DNA of 43,075 nucleotides from Yersinia massiliensis CCUG 53443 (GCF_000312485.1 NZ_HE997643.1:5392-48466); one strand, 5' to 3'. Counted from the first letter of the stretch, positions 31,101 to 37,992 are shown. A program made the numbers and translations. The notes: generated from the letters alone by a model not told the origin.

Positions 31101-31154
31101 ATGGGGCAAAGTGGACGCATCACCAATTTTGTCGCTAACAAAACGGGACGGTAA
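28104..31154 (+). CDS. Tape measure protein (lambda gpH family)
   Basis: The 1016-residue protein begins MADIATISLRADTSSLEQGD. It has a long coiled coil rich in Ala/Gln (about 30-200) and the conserved QFTDIATSIAGGMPLYMIAI block near residue 215. A hydrophobic stretch (TTILLGGATAAVAAMGYAYF) follows, with more coiled coil after it. The C-terminal lambda-type domain (about 760-1016) has GGYIPQYDRGGYTGDGG and VHGGEFVFTKEAT. Its length sets the tail length and it is probably ejected into the host envelope. Confidence 0.95.
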   Translation: MADIATISLRADTSSLEQGDKALDHFGQTAEKATKQADGLNDAFKAGAQSQKQNNESLKQQQQALQDLLAKINPVNNALNKLDDMQLQLSKFRSQGIVDDRTYRESAVAIGRARQELTAAAEASTKAGRAAAEQAAADRAATTAKENFITRLREQTELQGKTASEVQAYKAAQMGVTEQAAPFIAKLKEQEDAWKKGTVSAGQYRMAMRQLPMQFTDIATSIAGGMPLYMIAIQQGGQIKDSFGGIGNALKAMASLITPTTILLGGATAAVAAMGYAYFQAEKQNSAFNKAIITTGGYSGVTASQLKDMAYNISQSGSVYSDTAEALTKLTAAGVKTSVNLQDAGKSIVEFSRYSGQSIDDLVGQFARLSDDPVGGSVALTEKLHYLTAAQYQHIAALAEEGNTAQAVTAATEALSGAMAQRAAEIKNSMGTLPSFFDEIGKSASKMWDGIWGLGRDPSEAEARAKLVAKIGFAENDPRRANGGSPTVSNETLSQWKAELASLDAVEKKQTNISQINQEAIKAQQEVNKLIQQGLTSAEKREKGEKELNRWIEANKKAHAEDATVALFTEAEIAKARAGIEKQNKDPKTPKTKAYQDDAATKALLDSQARVAALREQATVTLTMTDQEKQLAKFTQQIADLKSKTILTADQKSLLARSGEITASMQLEAQLSRENVERKKATEALKKMEEYTASIAAKNKQNQDRFGLTSKQAGRVDQEAQLDNTFRKDTKGINDAEQLAKITAEYSKAKAELHAGFEQEDLNEGDWLAGMTQGLEQYGETANNVFSATAQLAQTTMGSMTSMATQMMTTGSANVKQFATNFLTSIVDIINRLLIAQAIQAAMGWMSGGASAGTGAAANSSFSGGAYNNLTFAYDGGYIPQYDRGGYTGDGGKFEPKGVVHGGEFVFTKEATNRIGIDNLYQMMRGYADGGLVSNAVTATAPMLGMQGGGTAISVDLSGMTITTQGNQQQDSGANNGELVSKAARNEVIAIVTQQLDRAMGQSGRITNFVANKTGR

Positions 31155-31156
31155 CA

Positions 31157-31498
31157 ATGGCAATTGAAACATTTCTTTGGCGAACGCAGGGTGTTCCTGA
31201 AGGTAGCTTTAACCAGCGAGTCAGGACTGCTCAGTTCGGCGATGGCTACAAGCAAGTCGCTGGTGATGGAATAAACCCTGAAACCCAGTCATGGCCGTTG
31301 ACTTTTCAGGGTTTGGAAAAAGATATGATGCCAATCCTGGCGTTTGTTCGCAGGCATACTACCAAGTCCTGCCAGTGGACTGCACCTTATGGCGTTATTG
31401 GCCTGTGGCGCGTCACTGCTGACTCCATCAAGGCCGTACCGGTAGGCGGTAATGTTATGTCTGTCTCTTTCACTTTCGAGCAATCTTTCAAGCCTTAA
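31157..31498 (+). CDS. Minor tail protein M
   Basis: The 113-residue protein has the lambda gpM pattern: an early VRTAQFGDGYKQVAGDGINP, then WPLTFQG and a closing VSFTFEQSFKP. It lies between the tape measure and L genes as in lambda and belongs to the tail tip. Confidence 0.92.
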   Translation: MAIETFLWRTQGVPEGSFNQRVRTAQFGDGYKQVAGDGINPETQSWPLTFQGLEKDMMPILAFVRRHTTKSCQWTAPYGVIGLWRVTADSIKAVPVGGNVMSVSFTFEQSFKP

Positions 31499-31514
31499 TA
31501 TCGAGTAACCCAAT

Positions 31515-32267
31515 ATGGCAATTAATACTGACTTGCAACGACTGGAGCCGGGTAACCGCGTTCGCCTGTATGAAGTTGATGGTTCTAAGTTTGATGGGCC
31601 ATTGTTGCGTTTCCATGCCGATACATTACCCCATACCCCAGAAGATATTGCGGCGGCCGGTGGCGACGAAACCAAACTACCAGCTAAATCTATCTGGTGG
31701 CAGGGAGAAGAGTATTCAGCATGGCCGGTACAGGTTGAAGGCATTGAGATGTCCAGTGATGGGCAGAGTGCACAGCCAAAGTTATCGGTAGCGAATCTTG
31801 ATGGGAGCATCACCGCGCTGTGCCTTGCATTTGACGACATGGTGCAGGCTAAAGTTATTGTTCACGACACATTCAAACATTATCTGGATGCGGTGAATTT
31901 CCCTGATGGCAATTCTGAGGCTGACCCGGAGCAGGAGAAAGTACAGGTTTACTATATCGACAGTAAATCGACAGAAACCAATGAAACTGTTGAATTCGCT
32001 CTTTCCAGCCCTGCGGATTTGCAGGGACTGCTTATCCCCACCCGACAAATCCACTCACTCTGCACCTGGTGTATGCGCGGTGATTATCGCTCAGGTAATG
32101 GCTGCGATTATGCCGGAACGCTTTATTTCGATGTGAAAGGCAATCCGACAGATGACCCGAGCAAAGATAAATGTTCAGGGCTATTGGTCGATTGCAAAAA
32201 GCGATTTGGTGCCGACAACCCGCTGTCGTTTGGTGGGTTCCCCGGCGCGGCCCTGATCAAGAGGTAG
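31515..32267 (+). CDS. Minor tail protein L
   Basis: The 250-residue protein begins MAINTDLQRLEPGNRVRLYE. It contains AWPVQVEGIEMSSDGQSAQP, ending with four cysteines (CTWCMRGDYRSGNGCDYAG; later DKCSGLLVDC), which in lambda gpL hold an iron-sulfur cluster. It is a tail-tip hub component. Confidence 0.92.
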   Translation: MAINTDLQRLEPGNRVRLYEVDGSKFDGPLLRFHADTLPHTPEDIAAAGGDETKLPAKSIWWQGEEYSAWPVQVEGIEMSSDGQSAQPKLSVANLDGSITALCLAFDDMVQAKVIVHDTFKHYLDAVNFPDGNSEADPEQEKVQVYYIDSKSTETNETVEFALSSPADLQGLLIPTRQIHSLCTWCMRGDYRSGNGCDYAGTLYFDVKGNPTDDPSKDKCSGLLVDCKKRFGADNPLSFGGFPGAALIKR

Positions 32268-32269
32268 AG

Positions 32270-32971
32270 ATGAGAGATAAAACGCTTAAAGCGATATTGG
32301 CCCATGCCGAGGCTGAATACCCCAAAGAGTGTTGTGGAGTGGTGGCGCAGAAGTCGCGAGTGGAAAAATATTTCCCGTGCAATAACTTGGCTACAAACCC
32401 GACTGAACAGTTTCACCTCGATCCCGCTGACTATGTGGCGGCAGAAGATTGGGGAACCATCACGTCGATTGTTCATAGCCACCCTGACGCCACTACTCAA
32501 CCATCCGAACTGGACATGGCCCAATGCGATAATAACGAGTTACCTTGGCACATTGTGAGTTGGCCTGAAGGGGATTTACGGACTATCCAGCCGCGCGGCG
32601 ACCTCCCGCTAATCGGCCGGCAGTTCGTATTAGGCCATACCGATTGCTGGGGCTTGATAATGTCTTACTTCAAGCAAACGCATGGCATTGAGTTGAACGA
32701 CTATCGTGTTGACCGGCACTGGTGGGAGTCTGGCACGGAAAACTTCTATATGGATAACTGGCATGAGTGCGGTTTCCGTGAGTTCAGTGGCCCAGCACAA
32801 CCGGGCGACCTGATCATCATGCAAGTTTCAGCACCTGTTGCGAATCATGCGGGGATTTTGCTGGGCGATGGGATGATGCTGCACCATTTATACGGACAGC
32901 TTAGCCAGAGGGTGCCTTATGGAGGCTATTGGCAGGAAAGGACAGTGAAGGTAGTAAGATTGGTAACTTGA
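32270..32971 (+). CDS. Tail tip protein K: JAB plus NlpC/P60 peptidase
   Basis: The 233-residue protein starts at the ATG at 32270 after GAGG. Residues 1-100 form a JAB/MPN metalloprotease-type domain with Glu20 and the H69-x-H71 ... D82 motif (VHSHPDATTQPSELD). Residues 115-233 form an NlpC/P60 domain with catalytic Cys126 (HTDCWG) and His193 (NHAGIL). It likely processes tail proteins and/or cuts peptidoglycan during DNA entry. In lambda I follows directly; here 6 kb of other genes intervene. Confidence 0.93.
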   Translation: MRDKTLKAILAHAEAEYPKECCGVVAQKSRVEKYFPCNNLATNPTEQFHLDPADYVAAEDWGTITSIVHSHPDATTQPSELDMAQCDNNELPWHIVSWPEGDLRTIQPRGDLPLIGRQFVLGHTDCWGLIMSYFKQTHGIELNDYRVDRHWWESGTENFYMDNWHECGFREFSGPAQPGDLIIMQVSAPVANHAGILLGDGMMLHHLYGQLSQRVPYGGYWQERTVKVVRLVT

Positions 32972-33124
32972 TAACGATGATAGGAAAAATCTTGTTGTTA
33001 GTATTCTCTATAATTGATACTGTGTATTTATACAGTCATTTAAGGCTGTTTAAATGATCAGCTAACTGATAAGTAAAAATAATATTAAATTAAACCTTTT
33101 CCTAATTACTCAAGGTAGAGGTTT

Positions 33125-34168
33125 ATGGCAGTAGAGCAGGCTACATTTACTTTTTATCGTATTTCGAAAGCAGGTTTTTATAGAACAGGGTCTGCAGATC
33201 CTGCATTCAGTAACACCAGCGAAATGTTAACTGAACTTAAAAACTGGGCTGCTCCAAAGACGTTGAAACAGACAAAAACATTCGAAGCAAACGAGGATAG
33301 ATACCCTTCATATTTAGTAGATACAAAAAATAATGCAGATGACTGGGTTCTACTATTGTGGAATGAAGTGCCTAGTAACGGTCAACGAATGCCTTCTTTG
33401 AGTGAGAATGCTCGGTTTGGTGAAGATCCGGAAGTGATTATGAACCCTATTCAGGACGGGAGCATACCGGGATATGCAACTTACTTCTGGTTCATGCCAA
33501 ACTCTGGATTGATGGCAACCGTTAGGCTGCACAACAAATTAACGGCACAAAGCTCATTGCAGCAATATTTACAATGTTTCTTGAAGCAATCTTCTAAGCA
33601 TGTTCGGTCAGAATTAGTTGAGCTTGATGATGGGTCTCATGAAGTTAAAATTACAGGTTATATGCTTAATCCTGATGATGATAACGAGGACCGTAAGCAT
33701 TATTATCCAAGATTTTCGACACACCTTGTTAAGAATCCAGGTAAACATGATGAAATCAGACAGCGGGCGAATAATGTTAAAAAGATTGAGCGAGTGCTAG
33801 AGCTAGATTTAGCACAGCCAGAGGATCTTGGATTGTGGCAAAAAATGCTGGATTGGGTGAGCCTTGGGCAGCAAGAAGGTGCCGGAATTTCTACTAAAGT
33901 AAGGTATACAATATCTCCAGATGTAAATCTTAAAGATATTAATGACATGATTGATGATTGGGATGCGGATGAGTCGGAAGTGAACGATTATGGCTTTGTT
34001 TTCGAAGGAGATCCGAACAAGATATTTTGGCTGAGCAACTCTTTAGCGAGAACTCAATTTGAATTGGATTTAATAAGGGAGAATGACGAATTCGTTCAGT
34101 CTCAGTCCTTGCTTGATGAGTTGATTCGTAAGAAAAACCTTATAATTGGTGGTGCGGGATTGCTATGA
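33125..34168 (+). CDS. Unknown soluble protein of a two-gene cargo unit, RexA-like in layout
   Basis: The 347-residue protein opens MAVEQATFTFYRISKAGFYR and has no membrane segment. Order of parts: an N-terminal strand region; a core with DWVLLLWNEVPSNGQRMPSL and GYATYFWFMPNSGLMATVRL (about 75-140); a strand block after SSLQQYLQCFLKQS; and a Lys/Asp-rich C-terminus. RexA of lambda has a comparable succession (a strand pair, then a sensing-like GFARTVFGPTTSDLTDFL block), but I see no sequence identity that proves homology. GTAGAGG precedes the ATG. It overlaps the membrane protein gene by four bases and is AT-richer than the tail genes. A role in exclusion of other phages is inference. Confidence 0.6.
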   Translation: MAVEQATFTFYRISKAGFYRTGSADPAFSNTSEMLTELKNWAAPKTLKQTKTFEANEDRYPSYLVDTKNNADDWVLLLWNEVPSNGQRMPSLSENARFGEDPEVIMNPIQDGSIPGYATYFWFMPNSGLMATVRLHNKLTAQSSLQQYLQCFLKQSSKHVRSELVELDDGSHEVKITGYMLNPDDDNEDRKHYYPRFSTHLVKNPGKHDEIRQRANNVKKIERVLELDLAQPEDLGLWQKMLDWVSLGQQEGAGISTKVRYTISPDVNLKDINDMIDDWDADESEVNDYGFVFEGDPNKIFWLSNSLARTQFELDLIRENDEFVQSQSLLDELIRKKNLIIGGAGLL

Positions 34169-34674
34169 GATTTAAATTGGCGCTTATCTTTTTTGCTGCA
34201 TGCATCGTTTTTTCCGCAGGATTTTTGGGGCGCCATATCTCTTTTGCAGTGCAGTGGCCGTTATTCGAAGCATTAAGAACCACGGCTTCTATTATTTTTG
34301 CTGTAGTAGGCGCTTGGTTTGCAATAATTTACCCTGAAAGGTTAAAAAAATCGTTTAGGGGAGGAGTATCAGACGGCAATGGAGGAGGCATTCAAAGACT
34401 CTTCACGCCAATAGTTCATTCTACGGCTATTTTAGCAACAGTTTTATTAATTGGGATTGTGGCGCCATTACTTAAACAGTTTGATTGGATTATTCTTCAT
34501 AAAGTTGCTTTTAGGGGGATATCTTATGGGCTCTTGGTATCCCTGACTCTTTGGCAGTTAGTCACCGTTGTGTTTAGCCTAATTGGTCCAGATATAGTGA
34601 AAAGATTTACTGCTAGACAGACAGCTTCAAAGCAGGCTGCAGAATCAATAATGTCACCAAATAATCGCAAATGA
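34165..34674 (+). CDS. Four-helix membrane protein of the cargo unit
   Basis: The 169-residue protein has four hydrophobic segments: about 4-24 (ALIFFAACIVFSAGFLG), 37-57 (LRTTASIIFAVVGAWFAIIY), 84-104 (STAILATVLLIGIVAPLL) and 118-141 (GISYGLLVSLTLWQLVTVVF). A short basic C-terminus follows. Size and four helices match lambda RexB (144 residues, four helices), a membrane channel activated by RexA. Its ATG overlaps the partner stop (ATGA). A terminator follows at 34696. Homology to RexB is not established. Confidence 0.65.
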   Translation: MRFKLALIFFAACIVFSAGFLGRHISFAVQWPLFEALRTTASIIFAVVGAWFAIIYPERLKKSFRGGVSDGNGGGIQRLFTPIVHSTAILATVLLIGIVAPLLKQFDWIILHKVAFRGISYGLLVSLTLWQLVTVVFSLIGPDIVKRFTARQTASKQAAESIMSPNNRK

Positions 34675-34695
34675 TTTTGTGTAACTTCTCAGCTC

Positions 34696-34717
34696 AAACC
34701 CGCTCCGGCGGGTTTTT
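34696..34717 (+). terminator. Terminator of the two-gene cargo unit
   Basis: AAACCCGC (34696-34703), loop TCCG, GCGGGTTT (34708-34715), then TT. It ends the 33125-34674 unit. Confidence 0.9.
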
Positions 34718-34836
34718 GCATTCTAGCTCCCCAACGCTAAGTGACTTTCATCACAAGCCATCTTGTTGTTATGTGGTAGTTTAAGAGCGCACAAAAATTA
34801 ATCTATTTAATTGGGCAATGAAACAAGGAATCGTTA

Positions 34837-34983
34837 ATGAAGAAGTTTATTTTTGCTTGTATAGCTCTGGCCTTAATGACAACAGCCACAGGAAGTGCTT
34901 TCGCACACTCTGGTGGTACTAATGCAGATGGTTGCCACACGAATAGTAAAACCGGTGATTATCACTGCCACAATAAAAAGTGA
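34837..34983 (+). CDS. Secreted YHYH-motif protein (48 aa)
   Basis: Translation from the ATG at 34837 (AAGGA upstream) gives a signal peptide MKKFIFACIALALMTTATGS with AFA before the mature start HSGG. The short mature part, HSGGTNADGCHTNSKTGDYH followed by C and H, is the conserved YHYH-type Cys/His core. The four His and two Cys suggest metal binding or a disulfide in the periplasm. Flanking terminators at 34696 and 34995 mark it as an independently transcribed cargo gene. Function unknown. Confidence 0.8.
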   Translation: MKKFIFACIALALMTTATGSAFAHSGGTNADGCHTNSKTGDYHCHNKK

Positions 34984-34994
34984 TAGATATACTC

Positions 34995-35020
34995 AAAGGC
35001 TCACTCCGGTGGGCCTTTTT
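34995..35020 (+). terminator. Terminator after the YHYH gene
   Basis: AAAGGCTCAC (34995-35004), loop TCCG, GTGGGCCTTT (35009-35018), then TT. The stem and the following TTGCTTTCT match the late-leader terminators at 12867 and 13115. Confidence 0.9.
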
Positions 35021-35080
35021 GCTTTCTGGCGCGTCCGTGCGCCGGTGGGTTATTTATTTGATATGCTGGTTTTTATCTTT

Positions 35081-35929
35081 TTAATGGTTGTATTTACCAT
35101 CTTTCAAGTTGTAGTCAGCAAGCTTTTCAAGTCGCTCGGCAATTTCATCAAGGCGTTTTAGCCGCTCATCGAGGTGTGTGTTTTCGTCGAATTTAGAATT
35201 ACTCCAAAAGTCTTGGCTGACCTTATGGGCTTCTTCAACTAGTTTTTCAACTTCGCTATGGGGCATGGGAGAGATGAGTTTTCTTCTGTTGATGCGAAAT
35301 TGAGAATGTATTGCGACACCGATAACTTTCAAAAATTCAGCTGGGATCATGGGGAATTCAGGATTTAGGGATTTTAAATACACTCGGCCTTGATCTAGTA
35401 TAAATTGTTTAAATGTCGCTTCAGTTTCATCGTTCAGAACACACAAAGCAAAGTCGCCTGAAACAGCTTCAATTGACGAGTCAAAAGTGACAATTGAGCC
35501 ATGAGGAAAGCTAATCCCCTCGCCTGAGGACATAGAATTACCTTGAATTTCAACAGCAAAACAGTTTTCATTGGCCTCTGGTGGGGCAGGTATGAAGTCC
35601 TTTACTGCTGCTGTTTTTAGTAGCTCATCCAATGTTTCGAACCTTGATTGTACATGAGTAAGCACAGGAATTTCACGAACTGTTACAGTGCGCTTAACGT
35701 TACTCACATCTGGCCCGTTGCCTTTTCCCATTGTCAACCAATCTGTTGTAGTCCCCAAGGCGGCAGCAAGGTTTTGAAGCACTTTTAACCTAGGCTTTGC
35801 TTCTCCCCCCTCATAGGCAGCGATCTGCCTAGGTACAATTCCAACTCTGCGAGCTAATTCGGATTGCGTTAGACCAAGTGAGGTGCGCGCTATTGCGACG
35901 CGCTTATAGAAAGAATCATCAAAACTCAT
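35081..35929 (-). CDS. Second phage repressor (HTH plus S24 fold) lacking the Ala-Gly cleavage site
   Basis: The preferred start is the ATG at 35929 with AAGGTG upstream (282 residues). Residues 8-40 form a clear XRE helix-turn-helix (TQSELARRVGIVPRQIAAYE). The C-terminal fold keeps the S24 residues Ser132 (IQGNSM) and Lys174 (ATFKQF). The expected cleavage region reads LTHVQSRFETL (90-100) where cleavable repressors have VQAG, so the scissile Ala-Gly is Ser-Arg. A 65-residue charged extension (218-282) with a heptad-like HLDERLKRLDEIAERLEKLA is added. It faces an Arc-like gene across an operator region. It should repress this local switch and be relieved by antirepressor rather than by RecA. 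Confidence 0.85.
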   Translation of the reverse strand: MSFDDSFYKRVAIARTSLGLTQSELARRVGIVPRQIAAYEGGEAKPRLKVLQNLAAALGTTTDWLTMGKGNGPDVSNVKRTVTVREIPVLTHVQSRFETLDELLKTAAVKDFIPAPPEANENCFAVEIQGNSMSSGEGISFPHGSIVTFDSSIEAVSGDFALCVLNDETEATFKQFILDQGRVYLKSLNPEFPMIPAEFLKVIGVAIHSQFRINRRKLISPMPHSEVEKLVEEAHKVSQDFWSNSKFDENTHLDERLKRLDEIAERLEKLADYNLKDGKYNH

Positions 35930-35947
35930 ATATGCACCTTTAAAATT

Positions 35948-36016
35948 CATTGACTCTATAAAAAGATCTGGTGCATACTTGCTCATGCAGTATGAACCAT
36001 TGAGTCTATAAAACAC
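35948..36016. promoter_or_regulatory. Divergent control region of the second immunity module
   Basis: Two direct copies of CATTGA(C/G)TCTATAAAA start at 35948 and 35998. Between them CATACT (35974-35979) and AGTATG (35989-35994) form an inverted repeat. A rightward promoter can be drawn as TTGACT, 18 bp, CATACT. The region separates the leftward repressor from the rightward Arc-like gene and is the likely operator. Confidence 0.65.
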
Positions 36017-36028
36017 ATGAGGTGAATA

Positions 36029-36202
36029 ATGGCTGATTCAAAAGCTAACAGCAAGCAGATCTCTTATCGACCTAGACCAGAGGCGCGGGATTTTTTGGAG
36101 AAAAACGCAGAAAAAACCTATCGCTCAGTACAGGGTATGATGGACTACCTGATGGATAGGGTGATTGAGATGGAGAAGAAAGGTGATTTTGTTATCCAGT
36201 AA
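36029..36202 (+). CDS. Arc/Mnt-like ribbon-helix-helix protein (57 aa)
   Basis: The ATG at 36029 follows GAGGTG. The product has an N-terminal strand (KQISYRPRPE, about residues 9-18), helix A (ARDFLEKNAEKT), a turn, and helix B beginning SVQGMMDYLMDRVIEMEKKG. This is the order of P22 Arc (FNLRWPREVLDLVRKVAEEN, then GRSVNSEIYQRVMESFKKEG). It probably dimerises and binds operators upstream of the antirepressor gene, limiting antirepressor synthesis as Arc does in P22 immI. Confidence 0.8.
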   Translation: MADSKANSKQISYRPRPEARDFLEKNAEKTYRSVQGMMDYLMDRVIEMEKKGDFVIQ

Positions 36203-36208
36203 AACGAC

Positions 36209-36240
36209 GAAACCCCATTGGTTGCAGCCGCAGGGGTTTC
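36209..36240 (+). promoter_or_regulatory. Hairpin in the antirepressor leader
   Basis: GAAACCCC (36209-36216) and GGGGTTTC (36233-36240) are perfect inverted repeats around a 16-base loop, between the Arc-like gene and the antirepressor start at 36272. Only a weak T-rich tail (TAATTT) follows, so attenuation or antisense control is as likely as termination. Confidence 0.6.
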
Positions 36241-36271
36241 TAATTTGTCAGTATCTACCAAGGAACTAACA

Positions 36272-37186
36272 ATGAATAGTTTAGCAAAGTCAAACGCAAA
36301 TAACACGCAAACTTCCGCAATATCACAGTTCCATTTTGATGCTCACGCTGTTCGGGTGCTAAGTATCCATAATGAGCCATGGTTCGTTGCTGCTGATTTA
36401 TGCCGAGTGCTCGAATTATCGAACCCAACCAAAGCCATCATGAATTTAGATGATGATGAGAAAGCCCTAACTTCAATTCAGGGCTTAAGTCGTGGTAATG
36501 AAGAGGCCAATATAGTAAGCGAGTCAGGAATGTATACACTGATACTCCGCTGCCGTGATGCTGTAAAGCCGGGAACCATACCTCACCGAGTAGGCAAGTG
36601 GGTCACTGCCGAAGTTCTTCCCGCGATTCGTAAAACAGGAAGCTATGAAAGTCCACGTAAGTCCACCAAGAAAGCATTGCCCGGTAAAATCACCATCGAA
36701 CAGCAGGAAGCGATTAAACAGTTGGTAATGAATCGCGGCAAGGCTTTGCCAAAAGAGAACCAAGCCAAAGCCATGATCACTATGTGGTCAGCATTGAAAA
36801 CTCACTTTGGTTGCAGTTACAAAGAAATTAATGAAGACCAGTTCACGGAAGCTCTCTCACTGGCAGCGCGAGTTCCTATTGAGGGTGAATTCATCGGCAA
36901 GCAGGAAGCACTACCAGCACCGAAAATATCCTACCCAATGTCATGGTTCGATAGTTACCGGTGGATTATAGGTGAGCGCGCACTAAGTTCACCATGGGAG
37001 TATCCGGCTAATATGCTCACTCCCGATGCTGATTACCCTAACCCATGCGGACGGCTACTTGATGATATGAAGAAGGCTGGATATGAAGTCGACGCCGCAT
37101 TGTTTCACCTACTCTCTTTACAACACCATGTTCAAATGTTGCGTCACAAGGTTCGGGCTGTAGAAAGAGCCGTTGGATGCCACTAA
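36272..37186 (+). CDS. Antirepressor with BRO-N domain
   Basis: The 304-residue protein starts at the ATG at 36272 with AAGGA upstream; the longer frame is not supported. The BRO-N domain covers about residues 18-125 (FDAHAVRVLSIHNEPWFVAA, DLCRVLELSNPTKAI, SESGMYTLILRCRDA, HRVGKWVTAEVLPAIRKTGS). A linker with KITIEQQEAIKQLVMNRGKA and a C-terminal ORF-specific domain with a helical end follow. Such proteins bind phage repressors or DNA. Lying after the second repressor and the Arc-like gene, it matches P22 ant in place. Confidence 0.87.
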   Translation: MNSLAKSNANNTQTSAISQFHFDAHAVRVLSIHNEPWFVAADLCRVLELSNPTKAIMNLDDDEKALTSIQGLSRGNEEANIVSESGMYTLILRCRDAVKPGTIPHRVGKWVTAEVLPAIRKTGSYESPRKSTKKALPGKITIEQQEAIKQLVMNRGKALPKENQAKAMITMWSALKTHFGCSYKEINEDQFTEALSLAARVPIEGEFIGKQEALPAPKISYPMSWFDSYRWIIGERALSSPWEYPANMLTPDADYPNPCGRLLDDMKKAGYEVDAALFHLLSLQHHVQMLRHKVRAVERAVGCH

Positions 37187-37213
37187 CTTTGCCGGAACAC
37201 AGGCAATAAAAAA

Positions 37214-37233
37214 CCGCCAGTTAGCGCTGGCGG
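37214..37233. terminator. GC-rich hairpin between antirepressor and Rha genes
   Basis: CCGCCAG (37214-37220) and CTGGCGG (37227-37233) form a seven-bp stem. Forward transcripts have no T-run after it; on the reverse strand six T follow (37213-37208), so it could terminate antisense transcripts or serve as a leader structure for the next gene. Confidence 0.5.
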
Positions 37234-37261
37234 CTCAATAAACTAAACCGTGTGAGGTTTT

Positions 37262-37966
37262 ATGTCTGCATTAACTTTAGCAAATGGTAGATCTGATGTC
37301 ACGAAAATGTCTAGCCGAGAGATTGCGACTCTTACTGGTAAGCAACATAAAGATGTGCTGCACGACTGCCGCAAAATGTTCGAAGCGCTTAATATTCAAT
37401 CGGCGGACTTTTCCGCCGATTACACGGATGCAAAAGGGCGCGTATATCAGGAATATCTTCTCGATGAAGATTTAACCATGACACTGATCACCGGCTACAG
37501 CATTCCACTCCGCCACAAAGTATCAAAACGCTGGCGTGAACTGGAAACTGGCAAGGCGCTTCCTGCAAAAAGTTCATCAGGGCTGCCTGAGTATCGCAGG
37601 GCGAGAACGCTGAAAATGTCAGTTGAAGCAGTTCATCAGCTTTTCGACATGATGCCAAACCTTAGTGAGCTGTCTAAACAATGCGCTGCGGCCAACATTA
37701 TTAACCCAGTTGCTGGTTTTGAAGCCATCCCTTTGCCAAAGCTGGAAGAACATTTCTACACCGCCGGTCAGGTTGGCGAGATGCTTGGTATTTCTGCTCA
37801 AAAAATCGGCCGTATATCTAACGCCAATAACCTCAAGACTGACCAGTACGGTATTTATGTAATGGATAAGTCTGCGTATAGCAGCAAGCAAGTTGAGGCG
37901 TTCCGATACAACGCTAACGGGGTAGAAGCTCTGCGCCACCTGATCCACGGTGCTGATGTAGCTTAA
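37262..37966 (+). CDS. Rha-family phage regulatory protein
   Basis: The 234-residue protein has the pRha N-domain in residues 14-95 (MSSREIATLTGKQHKDVLHD, GRVYQEYLLDEDLTMTLITG, YSIPLRHKVSKRWRELE). A C-terminal part (about 150-234) has a helix-turn-helix-like FYTAGQVGEMLGISAQKIGR. The pattern resembles antirepressor-type proteins with a KilA-C-like end. GAGG precedes the ATG at 37262. In several lambdoid phages Rha blocks growth in hosts lacking IHF. Together with the BRO-N protein it suggests active control of the second repressor. Confidence 0.85.
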   Translation: MSALTLANGRSDVTKMSSREIATLTGKQHKDVLHDCRKMFEALNIQSADFSADYTDAKGRVYQEYLLDEDLTMTLITGYSIPLRHKVSKRWRELETGKALPAKSSSGLPEYRRARTLKMSVEAVHQLFDMMPNLSELSKQCAAANIINPVAGFEAIPLPKLEEHFYTAGQVGEMLGISAQKIGRISNANNLKTDQYGIYVMDKSAYSSKQVEAFRYNANGVEALRHLIHGADVA

Positions 37967-37992
37967 TTAGTTAAGTATTACGACCAAAGCCC

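Noticed and set aside
30881-31255. Reverse 124-residue frame over the tape measure end
   Set aside because: Shadow of the tape measure and M genes with unusual composition.
37214-37233. Strong forward terminator after the antirepressor
   Set aside because: The stem is good but no T-run follows on the forward strand; listed only as a hairpin with possible reverse-strand activity.
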